From Streptomyces mobaraensis NBRC 13819 = DSM 40847 (GTDB taxonomy: Bacteria > Actinomycetota > Actinomycetes > Streptomycetales > Streptomycetaceae), in contig NZ_CP072827.1 in the NCBI RefSeq assembly GCF_017916255.1, positions 62,001 to 126,000 of the forward strand: DNA of 64,000 bases. The letters are read 5' to 3'. This document shows positions 8,759 to 16,744 of this stretch, piece by piece; positions within the stretch are counted from its first letter, which is position 1; the number at the start of each line of letters is the position of its first letter. The notes under the pieces were generated by a model, which saw only the letters and a list, made by a program, of their open reading frames with translations, did not search any database and was not told where the DNA came from. A program made the translations under genes and the position numbers.

Positions 8759-9664
8759 TCAGACAGGAGCGGACACGGTCAGCTCATGGCCTTCCGGGAG
8801 CGTGATCACGAATTCGGACCGTCCCCAGGGCCGCCGCGCCGGCGGCCCGTCGACCCGCGCCCCCGCGTCGACGGCCCTGCGGTGGAGGGAGTCCGCGGTG
8901 CCGGCGGCGTCGAGGTGGAGACGGACGGGCTCCACCGGCCCCGGGCCGGGCACGGCCGCGAGCCGGAACCGGGGGCCGGCGCTCCACGGCGTCAGGGCGG
9001 CTTCGGCGAACTCCGGCGGGTCACCGATGGCGAAGGCGGTACGGGCGCCCAGCGCGGCCTCGACCAGCCGCAGGGTGGCGGCCACGTCCCGTACCGGCAG
9101 TTCCGTGATCACGGCGAGGGTCGTCAGGGGTTCCTCGGCGCGGGCCTTTCCCAGGACGACCATCTCGTGCGGCCCGGGGCGGTGGGGGTAGTGCTGGGCG
9201 AGCCGGGCGCGTTCGGTCAGCCCGACGCGGGCCGCCACGGCGAGGGAGCGGCGGTTGCCGGCCTCGATCCACGCCTCGACGCGGTCGAGGCCGCCGTCCT
9301 CCAGGGCGTGGCCGACGACGGCTGCGGCGGCCTCGGTGGCGTAGCCGTGGCCCCAGCTGTCCCTGCGGAGCAGCCAGGTCAGTCCGGGCACGTCGGTCCC
9401 GCCCAGGAGCCCGGCCATGCCCGGCACGGTGCCGTCAGGGGCCCTGATGGTCCAGAGCCGGGCGCCGGGCGCGGCGGCGCAGGAGGTGAGGTAGCGCTCG
9501 GTCTCGGCCGGGTCGGCGCACGCCGGCCGCGTCCACCAGCGCATCACCTCCTCGTCGCCGTAGGCGTGGTGCAGGTGCCGGGCGTCGGCGGCCGGGTCCA
9601 GCGGGGTCAGTTCGAGCCGGGCCGTGCGGAGGTGTGCCGTGTGCGCCCGCGGGTGTTCGGTCAC
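8759..9664 (-). CDS. blmB: Bleomycin N-acetyltransferase
   Basis: The 301-residue self-resistance enzyme transfers acetyl from acetyl-CoA to the metal-binding beta-aminoalaninamide amine of bleomycin, which prevents metal activation. The N-terminal half (about 1-180) is a GNAT domain with the CoA-binding turn RRDSWGHGYATEA. The C-terminal half (about 190-301) has a VOC-like fold related to BlmA and probably serves for drug binding and dimerisation. The length matches the known S. verticillus enzyme. GTG at 9664 is chosen: it overlaps the stop of the DUF5990 gene as GTGA and leads directly into TEHPRAHTAHLRTARLEL. The frame is open up to 9790, but that extension is Arg-rich and lies inside the neighbour. 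Confidence 0.96.
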   Translation of the reverse strand: MTEHPRAHTAHLRTARLELTPLDPAADARHLHHAYGDEEVMRWWTRPACADPAETERYLTSCAAAPGARLWTIRAPDGTVPGMAGLLGGTDVPGLTWLLRRDSWGHGYATEAAAAVVGHALEDGGLDRVEAWIEAGNRRSLAVAARVGLTERARLAQHYPHRPGPHEMVVLGKARAEEPLTTLAVITELPVRDVAATLRLVEAALGARTAFAIGDPPEFAEAALTPWSAGPRFRLAAVPGPGPVEPVRLHLDAAGTADSLHRRAVDAGARVDGPPARRPWGRSEFVITLPEGHELTVSAPV

Positions 9665-10062
9665 CGGCCCGGCTCCTCCGCCGTCCACCCGTCCTCGGTG
9701 AGTTCGGCCCGGCTCCCGCCGGTGTCGGTCACGGTCGCGTACAGGGTGCCACCGCCGGCCGGTGGGCCGTCCGGCAGCATGATCTTGCACCGGCGGGCCC
9801 AGCCCGGCCCCGAGGGATCGCGTCGGCTCAGGTACAGGAACCGCCCGCCGCGTGTCCCATGCACGTACGGCCCGGAGAAGTCCGAGCCGCCGGCCGTGGT
9901 GCGCAGCGGGACGTCGAGTTCGTAGCGTGTCGTCCGGCCGGGTGCCGTCCGGCCGGGGAGGAGGGCTCCGGACTTGTCCTGGAGTCCGGTCTCTCCCGTG
10001 TCGCCGGGCAGGTCGGGGGCGGTGAGGACGAGGTGGACGGTCGTGCCGCCGGCCGCCGTCAC
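9661..10062 (-). CDS. DUF5990-like small protein
   Basis: The 133-residue protein begins with TVHLVLTAPDLPGD and carries GPYVHGTRGGRFLYLSRRD, a pattern I associate with the DUF5990 family of actinomycetes, whose function is unknown. It looks like a compact all-beta fold with no signal peptide or membrane segment. The start is the GTG at 10062, which overlaps the stop of the ankyrin gene (GTGA), and its own stop overlaps the start of blmB in the same way. It is therefore translated as part of the blmA-blmB unit. A role in resistance or drug handling is only suggested by that coupling. Confidence 0.82.
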   Translation of the reverse strand: MTAAGGTTVHLVLTAPDLPGDTGETGLQDKSGALLPGRTAPGRTTRYELDVPLRTTAGGSDFSGPYVHGTRGGRFLYLSRRDPSGPGWARRCKIMLPDGPPAGGGTLYATVTDTGGSRAELTEDGWTAEEPGR

Positions 10063-10640
10063 GGCACCAGGTCGAAGTCGTCGGGGACGGTGAACCCGAG
10101 GTCCTCGCGGCAGAACCGTTCCCACCGCGGGGTCACCGCGTCGAAGACCACGTCCTCGCCGTGCCAGATGGAGCGGGTGACGGTGAGGTCGTGATGGAGG
10201 TAGAGCAGCGCGTCCTCGCCCGTCCCGCCGTCCCCACCCGTTCGGTCGTCCCCGGCGGGCCAGTCGGGGGAGGCGGCGAGATCCGCGGCCGGGTAGGCGC
10301 GGCAGTACGGCTCCCAGGTGCGGCGCGGCGCCGGGCCGTCGCCGCGGGCGGCGTCCTCGGCGGCGCGCAGTTCCCGTGCCGCGTCGAGGTGGCCCGCCGC
10401 CAGGGCGATCTCGTATGGGGTCCGTGCCTCGCGGCCCGTCGCGCCGGGCGGTGCTCCGGCCGCCAGCAGGATCCGTACGGCCTCGGCGTCGCCCCGGCCG
10501 GCCGCCCAGTCGAGGGCGCTCCAGTCGTCGGCGTCCCGGGCCCTCACGTCGGCGCCCTCCGCGAGCGCCGCGCGCAGGGCGCGGACGTCGCCGTTCCTGG
10601 CCGCCTCGACGAGCGCCGGCGCTTCCGTGCTCTGTGCCAT
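10059..10640 (-). CDS. Ankyrin-repeat protein
   Basis: The 193-residue protein's first 95 residues form about three ankyrin repeats (NGDVRALRAALAEGADVRAR, then DWSALDWAAGRGDAEAVRIL and TPYEIALAAGHLDAAREL). The remaining half is acidic, contains aromatic residues (WEPYCRAYP, WERFCREDLGF) and matches no family I recognise. Ankyrin repeats mediate protein-protein contacts. The start is ATG at 10640 after gagaggaa, 57 bases downstream of blmA, and the stop is coupled to the DUF5990 gene. Because it sits between the two drug-resistance genes it may assist BlmA or BlmB, but there is no direct evidence. Confidence 0.88.
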   Translation of the reverse strand: MAQSTEAPALVEAARNGDVRALRAALAEGADVRARDADDWSALDWAAGRGDAEAVRILLAAGAPPGATGREARTPYEIALAAGHLDAARELRAAEDAARGDGPAPRRTWEPYCRAYPAADLAASPDWPAGDDRTGGDGGTGEDALLYLHHDLTVTRSIWHGEDVVFDAVTPRWERFCREDLGFTVPDDFDLVP

Positions 10641-10697
10641 GGCTGTTCCTCTCCGCTGTCGTCCGGCGGGTGCGTGGGGGCGCGAGGGGAAGGGGTG

Positions 10698-11066
10698 TCA
10701 CTCCCCCGCGGTGAAGTGGACGCAGTTCCCCGCGGGGTCCCGGACGGCGAACTCCCGTCCCGCGGGCGACTCCCCCACGGGCGTCATGGCCGGGCCCGAG
10801 GTGTCCGCGTAATCGGTGGAGACCGCCCGGGCCCATTCCTCGTGGAGCGCGTCGGGGTCGGTGACCTCGATCCAGGCGGAGGTGTTGTCGGCGACGATCT
10901 GGTGCTCCGTCCGGCTGATGTGGAGCCGGACGTCACCGCGGCGGACCCCCGCGAAATCCCGGTCCCCGAAATCCTTCTCGAAGCCGAGGGTGTCCACCCA
11001 GAAGGAGACGTTCGCCGGAACGTCCACGGCGGTCAGCACGGGGACGGCACCCAAGAATTTCACCAC
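10698..11066 (-). CDS. blmA: Bleomycin-binding resistance protein
   Basis: The 122-residue VOC-fold protein dimerises and sequesters bleomycin in the cytosol. The sequence reads MVKFLGAVPVLTAVDVPANV, with WVDTLGFEKDF and a C-terminal GREFAVRDPAGNCVHF. It is recognisable as the S. verticillus binding protein and as a homologue of the Sh ble phleomycin-resistance protein. This gene is the strongest single marker for the cluster's product. The start is the first GTG of a GTG-GTG pair at 11066, with aaaggga six bases upstream; a TTG start at 11096 would add ten unsupported residues. The AT-rich leader just upstream may carry its own promoter. Confidence 0.97.
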   Translation of the reverse strand: MVKFLGAVPVLTAVDVPANVSFWVDTLGFEKDFGDRDFAGVRRGDVRLHISRTEHQIVADNTSAWIEVTDPDALHEEWARAVSTDYADTSGPAMTPVGESPAGREFAVRDPAGNCVHFTAGE

Positions 11067-11133
11067 GGCGTATCCCTTTCGGAATTTCAATGACAAACAA
11101 TCGGCAAACGGATTCCGAGGCGCGAGGAATTCG
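11067..11133 (-). promoter_or_regulatory. AT-rich leader upstream of blmA
   Basis: These 67 bases between the oxygenase stop and the blmA start are far richer in A+T than anything nearby and include the ribosome-binding site aaaggga. Read on the minus strand they contain ttgccg followed by T-rich sequence, which could act as a weak -35 element, but no convincing -10 box can be named. This is the widest gap in the left operon. A promoter allowing resistance to be expressed separately from biosynthesis is plausible. Confidence 0.35.
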
Positions 11134-12048
11134 CTAATCGTAGCATAGGCGACCTTCCCTCAACTCCACTGCCGTGGCGCCGACTTCACGCAAATGACGG
11201 TGGATCAGGCTGGCGGTGTTCGGGTCCGCGAAGAGCCGGACCGCGTCGTCGGCCAATTCCACCCGGCTGATACCCTGCCTGTTCATAAATCCCGTCACGC
11301 GGTCCGCGAAAGACGTCCGCTCGGCGAGGATCGCGTCGCGCAGGGACGCGTCGAGGTCCGGGTGGACGACGTCCATCAGGAGCACCACGCGGGGGGCGTC
11401 GCCCTCGTGCCACACCTCGTGCTCGAAGGAGTCGTCGAAGACGAGGCACCTGCCCTCGTGCCAGTGCAGGCGCTCCTCCCCCACCCGCATGACGGGCCCC
11501 TCGGGCACCTTGAGGCCCAGGTGCACCCGGAGCCGGGCGTTGGTGCCGCCGCAGTGCGGGACGATGTGCGTCCCCGGGTGGAGCCAGGAGAGGGTGACGA
11601 CGCCCGATCCGGCGTACGACGCCTCCGGAATCCCCTCGATGACGGCGGCGGTCACCGGGAAGCGGGCGCAGGCGTCGTCGAAGCGCTGGCCGGCCTCGTA
11701 GAAGGTGACCTGTTCCCACCGGCCCTTCCCGAGCAGCGGTTCCTCGACGGGCAGGAAGCCGTGGCCCACCGGATCGGTGACCCGGTCCAGTTCGGCGCGC
11801 ATCGCGGGGAAGTTCTCCTCCAGGTGCGCGGTGAACCAGAACGCCGAGGGGTCGTACACCGGCCGCGGCGGGAGCGAGGGGACGTAGTGCACGGGGCGCT
11901 GCGCGGGGTGGCGCCATACCCCCTGCTCGACGGCGAGCCGGGCGCAGCGGTGGGCCGCTTCGGGGTCGCCCTCGGCGCGCAGGGCGTCGATCAACTCGGC
12001 GTAGCGGGTGCGGACTTCCCCCGATCTGCGGGGGGCGGTCGGTGTCAT
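11134..12048 (-). CDS. Aspartyl/asparaginyl beta-hydroxylase-like oxygenase
   Basis: The 304-residue protein resembles the aspartyl/asparaginyl beta-hydroxylase family of Fe(II)/2-oxoglutarate dioxygenases. A metal-ligand His is expected in THIVPHCGGTNARL near residue 163 and the second in FDDSFEHEVWHEG near residue 209; an Arg shortly after (DAPRVVLLMD) would hold 2-oxoglutarate. ATG at 12048 follows gaggag; the frame extends to 12099, but without support. In bleomycin biosynthesis a beta-hydroxylated histidine is required, and this enzyme is one of two or three candidates in the window for that step. The SyrP-like protein and the C-terminal part of BlmF are the others. Confidence 0.85.
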   Translation of the reverse strand: MTPTAPRRSGEVRTRYAELIDALRAEGDPEAAHRCARLAVEQGVWRHPAQRPVHYVPSLPPRPVYDPSAFWFTAHLEENFPAMRAELDRVTDPVGHGFLPVEEPLLGKGRWEQVTFYEAGQRFDDACARFPVTAAVIEGIPEASYAGSGVVTLSWLHPGTHIVPHCGGTNARLRVHLGLKVPEGPVMRVGEERLHWHEGRCLVFDDSFEHEVWHEGDAPRVVLLMDVVHPDLDASLRDAILAERTSFADRVTGFMNRQGISRVELADDAVRLFADPNTASLIHRHLREVGATAVELREGRLCYD

Positions 12049-12073
12049 GGGCGGCTCCTCTCGGCCGGGCGCC

Positions 12074-13348
12074 TCAGGCGCGTTCGGGGGCCAGGCCATG
12101 GGCCATGGTGTAGGCGAGGTGGGTGATGTAGGCGCGGTGGATGGTGGACGGCTCCAGGCGGAGGCTGTACGGCGTCTCGACGAAGCGGCCGCCGCAGCGC
12201 TCCAGGAGATCGAACCACTGGCGGAAGTACGGTGTGGCGCGGACGTCCGCGAAGTCCAGGCCGGTCAGTCTGCGGAAGCGGGCGAAGACCACGCCTTCAC
12301 GGGTCATCAGCGCGCCGCCGACGGGGGCGGTCAGGCGGTCGGGTTCGGCGGTGGTGAACCGGTGGGCGGCGGAGAACTCGCGGGGGGCGAGCAGGTAGCG
12401 GGCGTAGGCGCTGTTCTCGTTCCAGAGCAGGTGGTGACCGATGATCGATTCGGCGCCGCTGCCGAAGCCGATCTTGTCGCCGGCCAGGTCGTACTTGTAG
12501 TTGCCGTCCTGGTCCTCGTGGCGCGCGTCGCGCACCCAGTAGCCGTGGCAGTACTCGTGATAGCCGGCGGCGCCGAGCGCGGCCATGGCCCGTTCATAGG
12601 CGTCGATCATGCCGTCCCGGTTCCGGGCCTCGACGAACTCGCGGTCGAGCTGCATGGCCATGACCGTCTTGGGGGTGGCGCGGTAGGGGTAGACGGAGAC
12701 GTGCGGCGGGTCGAGCGCGAGGACGGTGCGCAGGGTCTCCTCGAAGGACTCGACGGCTTCGCCGGGGAAGCCGGCGATCAGGTCGACGTTGAACTCGTCG
12801 ATGCCGGCGCGGCGCAGCAGGGGGACGGCGGCCAGGGCCTGTTCGCGCGAGTGGGCCCGGCCTGCCTTGCGCAGCTGGTACGGGTTGAGCGACTGGACGC
12901 CGACGCTGACGCGGGTGACGCCGAGGCCCCGCAGGGTGTCGAGGGTGGCGGGGTCGAGGTCGTTCGGGGTGCTCTCCACCGACCACTGGCGGAGTCCCGT
13001 CAGGTCGAAGGCGTCGTCGAGGGCCTGGTGGACGGCCGTCATCTCGTCGCCGGTGAGCCGGGTGGGGGTGCCGCCGCCCCAGTACATGACCTCGGGGCGG
13101 TAGCCGAGCCGGGTGAGCTGGGGGCCGTAGAAGCGGATCTGGTCGCAGAGGGCGGTGACGTAGGGCGAGCGTTCCCGGCTGTCGCCGCGCAGGCGTGCGA
13201 CGGGGATGTCGGTGACCCAGTCGCAGAAGTGGCACTTGGAGGAGCAGAAGGGGACGTGGACGTAGAGGGCGAGCCGGGGGTCCTTCTCGTCCCCGAGCGC
13301 TTCGCGGATGGCGGGGATCAGCCGGCTCGGTCCGATGGCGTGGCTCAT
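12074..13348 (-). CDS. HemN/HemW-like radical SAM enzyme
   Basis: The 424-residue protein has the cluster-binding motif CSSKCHFC (C35, C39, C42; CX3CX2C), followed by the SAM-binding MYWGGGTPT and the HemN-type helical C-terminal domain. It looks like coproporphyrinogen oxidase relatives. HemN-like proteins in natural-product clusters often act as class C radical methyltransferases or cyclopropanases. The C-methyl group on the pyrimidine ring of bleomycin comes from methionine and needs a methyltransferase that attacks an unactivated carbon, so this is a reasonable candidate. That role is inference. The gene start overlaps the stop of blmC as ATGA. Confidence 0.88.
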   Translation of the reverse strand: MSHAIGPSRLIPAIREALGDEKDPRLALYVHVPFCSSKCHFCDWVTDIPVARLRGDSRERSPYVTALCDQIRFYGPQLTRLGYRPEVMYWGGGTPTRLTGDEMTAVHQALDDAFDLTGLRQWSVESTPNDLDPATLDTLRGLGVTRVSVGVQSLNPYQLRKAGRAHSREQALAAVPLLRRAGIDEFNVDLIAGFPGEAVESFEETLRTVLALDPPHVSVYPYRATPKTVMAMQLDREFVEARNRDGMIDAYERAMAALGAAGYHEYCHGYWVRDARHEDQDGNYKYDLAGDKIGFGSGAESIIGHHLLWNENSAYARYLLAPREFSAAHRFTTAEPDRLTAPVGGALMTREGVVFARFRRLTGLDFADVRATPYFRQWFDLLERCGGRFVETPYSLRLEPSTIHRAYITHLAYTMAHGLAPERA

Positions 13349-14841
13349 GGGGTGTCTCCCTCGCCGGTCCTGGACAGGGCGTGGATGCGCCGGATGATGT
13401 CGGTGGTGGAGGTGTCGGCGACGCTGGGGAGCAGGTGGACGACGCCGCCGAGCCGTTGGACGAGGGGTGCTTCGGGCAGGGTCGCGAGGGTGTAGTCCCC
13501 GCCCTTGGCGTAGACCTCGGGGCGGAGGGCCTCGATGAGGGCGGCGGGGCTGTCGTCGTCGAAGGGCACGACGAGGTCCACGCAGCTCAGGGCGGCGAGG
13601 ACGCGCATGCGTTCGGCGAGGGGGATCACCGGGCGACGGGGGCCCTTGAGGCGTCGGACGCTCGCGTCGGAGTTGACGCCGACGACGAGCAGGTCGCCCA
13701 GTTCCTTGGCCCGGCTCAGGCAGGAGACGTGGCCGCCGTGCAGGAGGTCGAAGCAGCCGTTGGTGAAGACGACCCGGCGGTCGCGGGCGGCCGGGTCGAG
13801 CAGCCGGGCGGGCAGGGTGCCGGTCCGGCAGACCTTGCCGGTGCCGCCGAGCAGTCGGCGCAGTTCGTCGGCGTCGCAGGTGCTGGTGCCGGGGGTGGCG
13901 ACGGCCGTGCCGGCGGCGGCGGAGGCCAGTTCGGCGGCGACCGCGGAGTCGGCGCCGGCGGCGAGGGCGAGGGTGAGGGCCGCGGTGAAGGCGTCGCCGG
14001 CGCCGACGGCGGCCGTGACCGGTGCCCGGCTGCCCCGGGCGAACGTGCGGACCGGGGGCCGGTCGCGTTCGAAGAGCAGTGATCCGTCGGCGTCCAGGGT
14101 GAGGGCGACCCGTTCGGCTCCCGTCAGGCGCAGGAGCCGGTCGCCGAGGGCGGCCGACCAGTCCGCCCTGGCCGGGCCGGGCGGGGGTTCGCCGGCGTCG
14201 AGCAGGCGCAGCGCCTCCGCGTGGTTGGGTTTGACGGCGCTGGCCCGCAGCGCGGTGAAGCGCGCGGGCCGGCGGGAGTCGACGACCAGGGTGGACGGGC
14301 CGAGTTCGCGGTGTGCGGCGAGCCGGGCGACGGTGTCGGGCTCCCACACGCCGTACCCGTAGTCGGAGACGATCACGGCGTCGACGGCGGGCAGGAGGCC
14401 GGCGGCCCGTTCGAGCAGGCGGCTTCCGGTGTCCGTCGCCACGGGCAACGGGTGTTCGCCGCCCTCGTCGAGGCGGAGCAGCATCTGTCCGTCGGCCATG
14501 ACGCGGCGTTTGGTGACCGTGGTCCGGCCGGGCTGTACGAGGAGTCCGCCGGTGTCGACGTCCCGCGCGCGGAGGGCTCCGCGCAGCCGGCGGCCGGCGC
14601 GGTCGTCACCCGTCGCGGAGAGCAGCACCGGTTCGGCGCCGAGCGCCCGGAGGTTCACGGCGACGTTGGCGGCGCCGCCGCACTGGTGGGCGACGGAGGT
14701 CAGGGTGACGGCGGGGACGGGGGATTCGCGGCACAGGCCCGAGGTGGCTCCCCAGACGTAGGTGTCGAGGATGACGTCGCCGATGACGAGGACGCGCAGG
14801 CCGGCGATCCGGTCGAGCAGCCGGGGCAGGTCGGTGTTCAC
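13345..14841 (-). CDS. blmC: HldE/RfaE-like sugar kinase-nucleotidyltransferase (NDP-sugar synthase)
   Basis: The 498-residue protein has two domains. Residues 1-315 form a PfkB/ribokinase-type kinase with the catalytic turn AAVGAGDAFTAAL. Residues 345-498 form a nucleotidyltransferase with TNGCFDLLHGGHVSCL and a VNSDASVRRLKGP stretch. It resembles bifunctional heptose-phosphate kinase/nucleotidyltransferase (HldE) of lipopolysaccharide synthesis. Here it is assigned to making the activated sugar for the gulose-mannose disaccharide. GTG at 14841 overlaps the stop of blmI (GTGA). Length agrees with published BlmC. Confidence 0.94.
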   Translation of the reverse strand: MNTDLPRLLDRIAGLRVLVIGDVILDTYVWGATSGLCRESPVPAVTLTSVAHQCGGAANVAVNLRALGAEPVLLSATGDDRAGRRLRGALRARDVDTGGLLVQPGRTTVTKRRVMADGQMLLRLDEGGEHPLPVATDTGSRLLERAAGLLPAVDAVIVSDYGYGVWEPDTVARLAAHRELGPSTLVVDSRRPARFTALRASAVKPNHAEALRLLDAGEPPPGPARADWSAALGDRLLRLTGAERVALTLDADGSLLFERDRPPVRTFARGSRAPVTAAVGAGDAFTAALTLALAAGADSAVAAELASAAAGTAVATPGTSTCDADELRRLLGGTGKVCRTGTLPARLLDPAARDRRVVFTNGCFDLLHGGHVSCLSRAKELGDLLVVGVNSDASVRRLKGPRRPVIPLAERMRVLAALSCVDLVVPFDDDSPAALIEALRPEVYAKGGDYTLATLPEAPLVQRLGGVVHLLPSVADTSTTDIIRRIHALSRTGEGDTP

Positions 14842-15110
14842 CGGTCCCGCTCCCCCGTGAGCGTGGCGTGGACGTGGTCCGTCATGCCGGCCACGGTGCG
14901 CGTCTCGAGCAGGACGCGGATGGACAGCTCGGCGTCGACGAGTTCCTCCACCCGGTTGGTGATCTTGATGGCGTGGATGGAGTTGCCGCCCAGCGCGGCG
15001 AAGTCCTCGTGCGGGCCGACGCTGTCCCTGCCGAGGGTCTCGGCCCAGATCGCGGCGATGTCGCGTTCGAGCGCGCGGCGCCGGGTCCGCTCGCCCCGCG
15101 GGGCGCTCAT
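14838..15110 (-). CDS. blmI: Free-standing peptidyl carrier protein
   Basis: The 90-residue single carrier domain has the phosphopantetheine attachment Ser in ALGGNSIHAIKIT. The usual LGGDS or LGGHS appears here as LGGNS. It is a discrete (type II) carrier with no catalytic partner in the same protein, and it is known from the bleomycin cluster as BlmI. Which amino acid it carries and when it acts cannot be read from the sequence. It is coupled by ATGA to blmD upstream and GTGA to blmC downstream. Confidence 0.95.
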   Translation of the reverse strand: MSAPRGERTRRRALERDIAAIWAETLGRDSVGPHEDFAALGGNSIHAIKITNRVEELVDAELSIRVLLETRTVAGMTDHVHATLTGERDR

Positions 15111-16744
15111 GAGCGGGCCGCCGTCCGGCCGCTGACGATGAGGCCCGGGAGCACCAGGTGGTCGAGCCGGGAGCCGAGCAGGGTGCGCAGGGCGTCCTCG
15201 GGTGTCTCCGCGATCGGCTCGCCCTTGGTGTTGAGGCTGGTGTTGAGCACCATGGGGATCCCCGTACGGTCCTTGAAGGCGTGGATGAGGTCGTGGAAGG
15301 CGGGGGTGTCCTGGCGGGTGACCGACTGGATCCTCGACGTCCCGTCGACGTGGGTGATGGCGGGCACGCCGGGCTTGAGGACGGGGGTGGCCCGCAGCAT
15401 GAAGGGGCTGTCGGAGAGGCCGAACCACTCCGCGGCGTGCTCCTTGAGCACGGACGGCGCGAAGGGCCGGAAGTGTTCGCGGAACTTGACCTGGGAGTTG
15501 AGCCGGTCCCGCATGGCGGGGTCGCGCGGGTCGGCGACGATGCTGCGGTGGCCCAGGGCCCGCGGCCCGACCTCGCCGGCGCCGTCGTACCAGCCGATGA
15601 CCGCGCCGCCGGCGACCAGTTCGGCGGCCCTGGCGATGTAGTCGCCGGTCTCCTCGACGACCAGGTCGGCCGCGTGGTCCCGCACGGCCCGCCGGACGGT
15701 GTGCTCGGGGTACTCACGGACGGAGTACATGAGGTCGGCGTTGGTGTGGTGGAGCCGGGGGTGGCCCAGGACGTGGTGCCAGTGCCAGAGCGCCGCGCCG
15801 ATCGCGGTGCCGTCGTCGCCGCAGGCGGGGTGGAGGTGCATGCGCTCGAAGCCGGTCGACTCGAAGGCGAGTTGGGTGGCGATGGCGTTGAGGGCGGTAC
15901 CGCCGGAGAGGCAGATGTCCGGTGCGATGCCGTTGCGGGCGCACAGCGGGGCGAGCTCGGCGAAGACGGCGGTCAGCTGGCGTTCCAGGCCCAGCTGGAT
16001 GTAGTGGGCGAGGGTGGCGTTGAGCTTCCTGCCGTCGACGTCGACGAGGCGCGGGTGCCGGTCGGCCAGGGCCACCAGGGCGGCGAAGTCGCGCACGGTC
16101 TCGGGCGGTTCCTCGTCGGGGCCGGCGCCGTCGGCGGGTCTGCCGTAGGGGGCGAGGCCCATGACCTTGCCGGCGCCGACGATGCTGGAGCCGAACATCA
16201 GGTCGGCTACGTAGCAGTAGCCGATGTTGGCGTTGAACCAGGCGTCGAGGTCGCGGCGCAGGGGGTAGAGGCGGCTGCCCTTGCCGGCGAAGGCGCGGCA
16301 GCCGGTGGGGTCGATGGCCACGGCCATCGCCGAGTCGTAGCCGGAAGTGTAGTAGGCGGTGGCGGCGTGGATGAGGTGGTGGTCCGGGTTGACGGTGCAG
16401 GGGATGCGGCGGCCGCGCAGGCTCACCTCGTCGTTGCGCTGGTTGACCCAGAACGCGAGCCAGGTCTCCTTGAGGTCGGAGCCGTGCAGCCGGGGTATGT
16501 CGGGTGTGTCCATGGTGTGCAGGTTGCAGAGCATGACGTGGTCGATGTCGGAGAGGTCGGCCCCGGCCTGGTCCAGCAGTTCGTCGAGGTCCTCCTCGCG
16601 CAGGCCCGGGTGCTTCTTGAGGCGGGAGCGGCGCTCGGTGGTGACGTAGCCGGCGATCCTGCCCTCCCGCAACAGCACGCCGGAGCCGTCGTGGTTGAAG
16701 TTGACGGAGAGGATCGTCCGCACCCGGGACGGGTCGGCGCTCAT
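15107..16744 (-). CDS. blmD: O-carbamoyltransferase for the disaccharide
   Basis: The 545-residue protein belongs to the NodU/CmcH carbamoyltransferase family. The N-terminal part contains the metal-binding NPDHHLIHAATAYY and the Gly-rich CLSGGTALNAIA. The C-terminal part contains VGPRALGHRSIVADPRD and VLNTSLNTKGEPIA, both typical. It moves a carbamoyl group from carbamoyl phosphate to a sugar hydroxyl, here the 3-O-carbamoyl-mannose of bleomycin. ATG at 16744 overlaps the stop of blmE (ATGA). Length agrees with published BlmD. Confidence 0.95.
   Translation of the reverse strand: MSADPSRVRTILSVNFNHDGSGVLLREGRIAGYVTTERRSRLKKHPGLREEDLDELLDQAGADLSDIDHVMLCNLHTMDTPDIPRLHGSDLKETWLAFWVNQRNDEVSLRGRRIPCTVNPDHHLIHAATAYYTSGYDSAMAVAIDPTGCRAFAGKGSRLYPLRRDLDAWFNANIGYCYVADLMFGSSIVGAGKVMGLAPYGRPADGAGPDEEPPETVRDFAALVALADRHPRLVDVDGRKLNATLAHYIQLGLERQLTAVFAELAPLCARNGIAPDICLSGGTALNAIATQLAFESTGFERMHLHPACGDDGTAIGAALWHWHHVLGHPRLHHTNADLMYSVREYPEHTVRRAVRDHAADLVVEETGDYIARAAELVAGGAVIGWYDGAGEVGPRALGHRSIVADPRDPAMRDRLNSQVKFREHFRPFAPSVLKEHAAEWFGLSDSPFMLRATPVLKPGVPAITHVDGTSRIQSVTRQDTPAFHDLIHAFKDRTGIPMVLNTSLNTKGEPIAETPEDALRTLLGSRLDHLVLPGLIVSGRTAARS

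Noticed and set aside
9665..9790. Upstream extension of blmB to 9790
   Set aside because: The extra 42 residues are Arg-rich, lie within the DUF5990 gene, and would lengthen BlmB beyond the known 301 residues.
10161..11093. A 310-residue plus-strand frame opposite the ankyrin gene and blmA
   Set aside because: Antisense shadow; blmA on the other strand is unambiguous.
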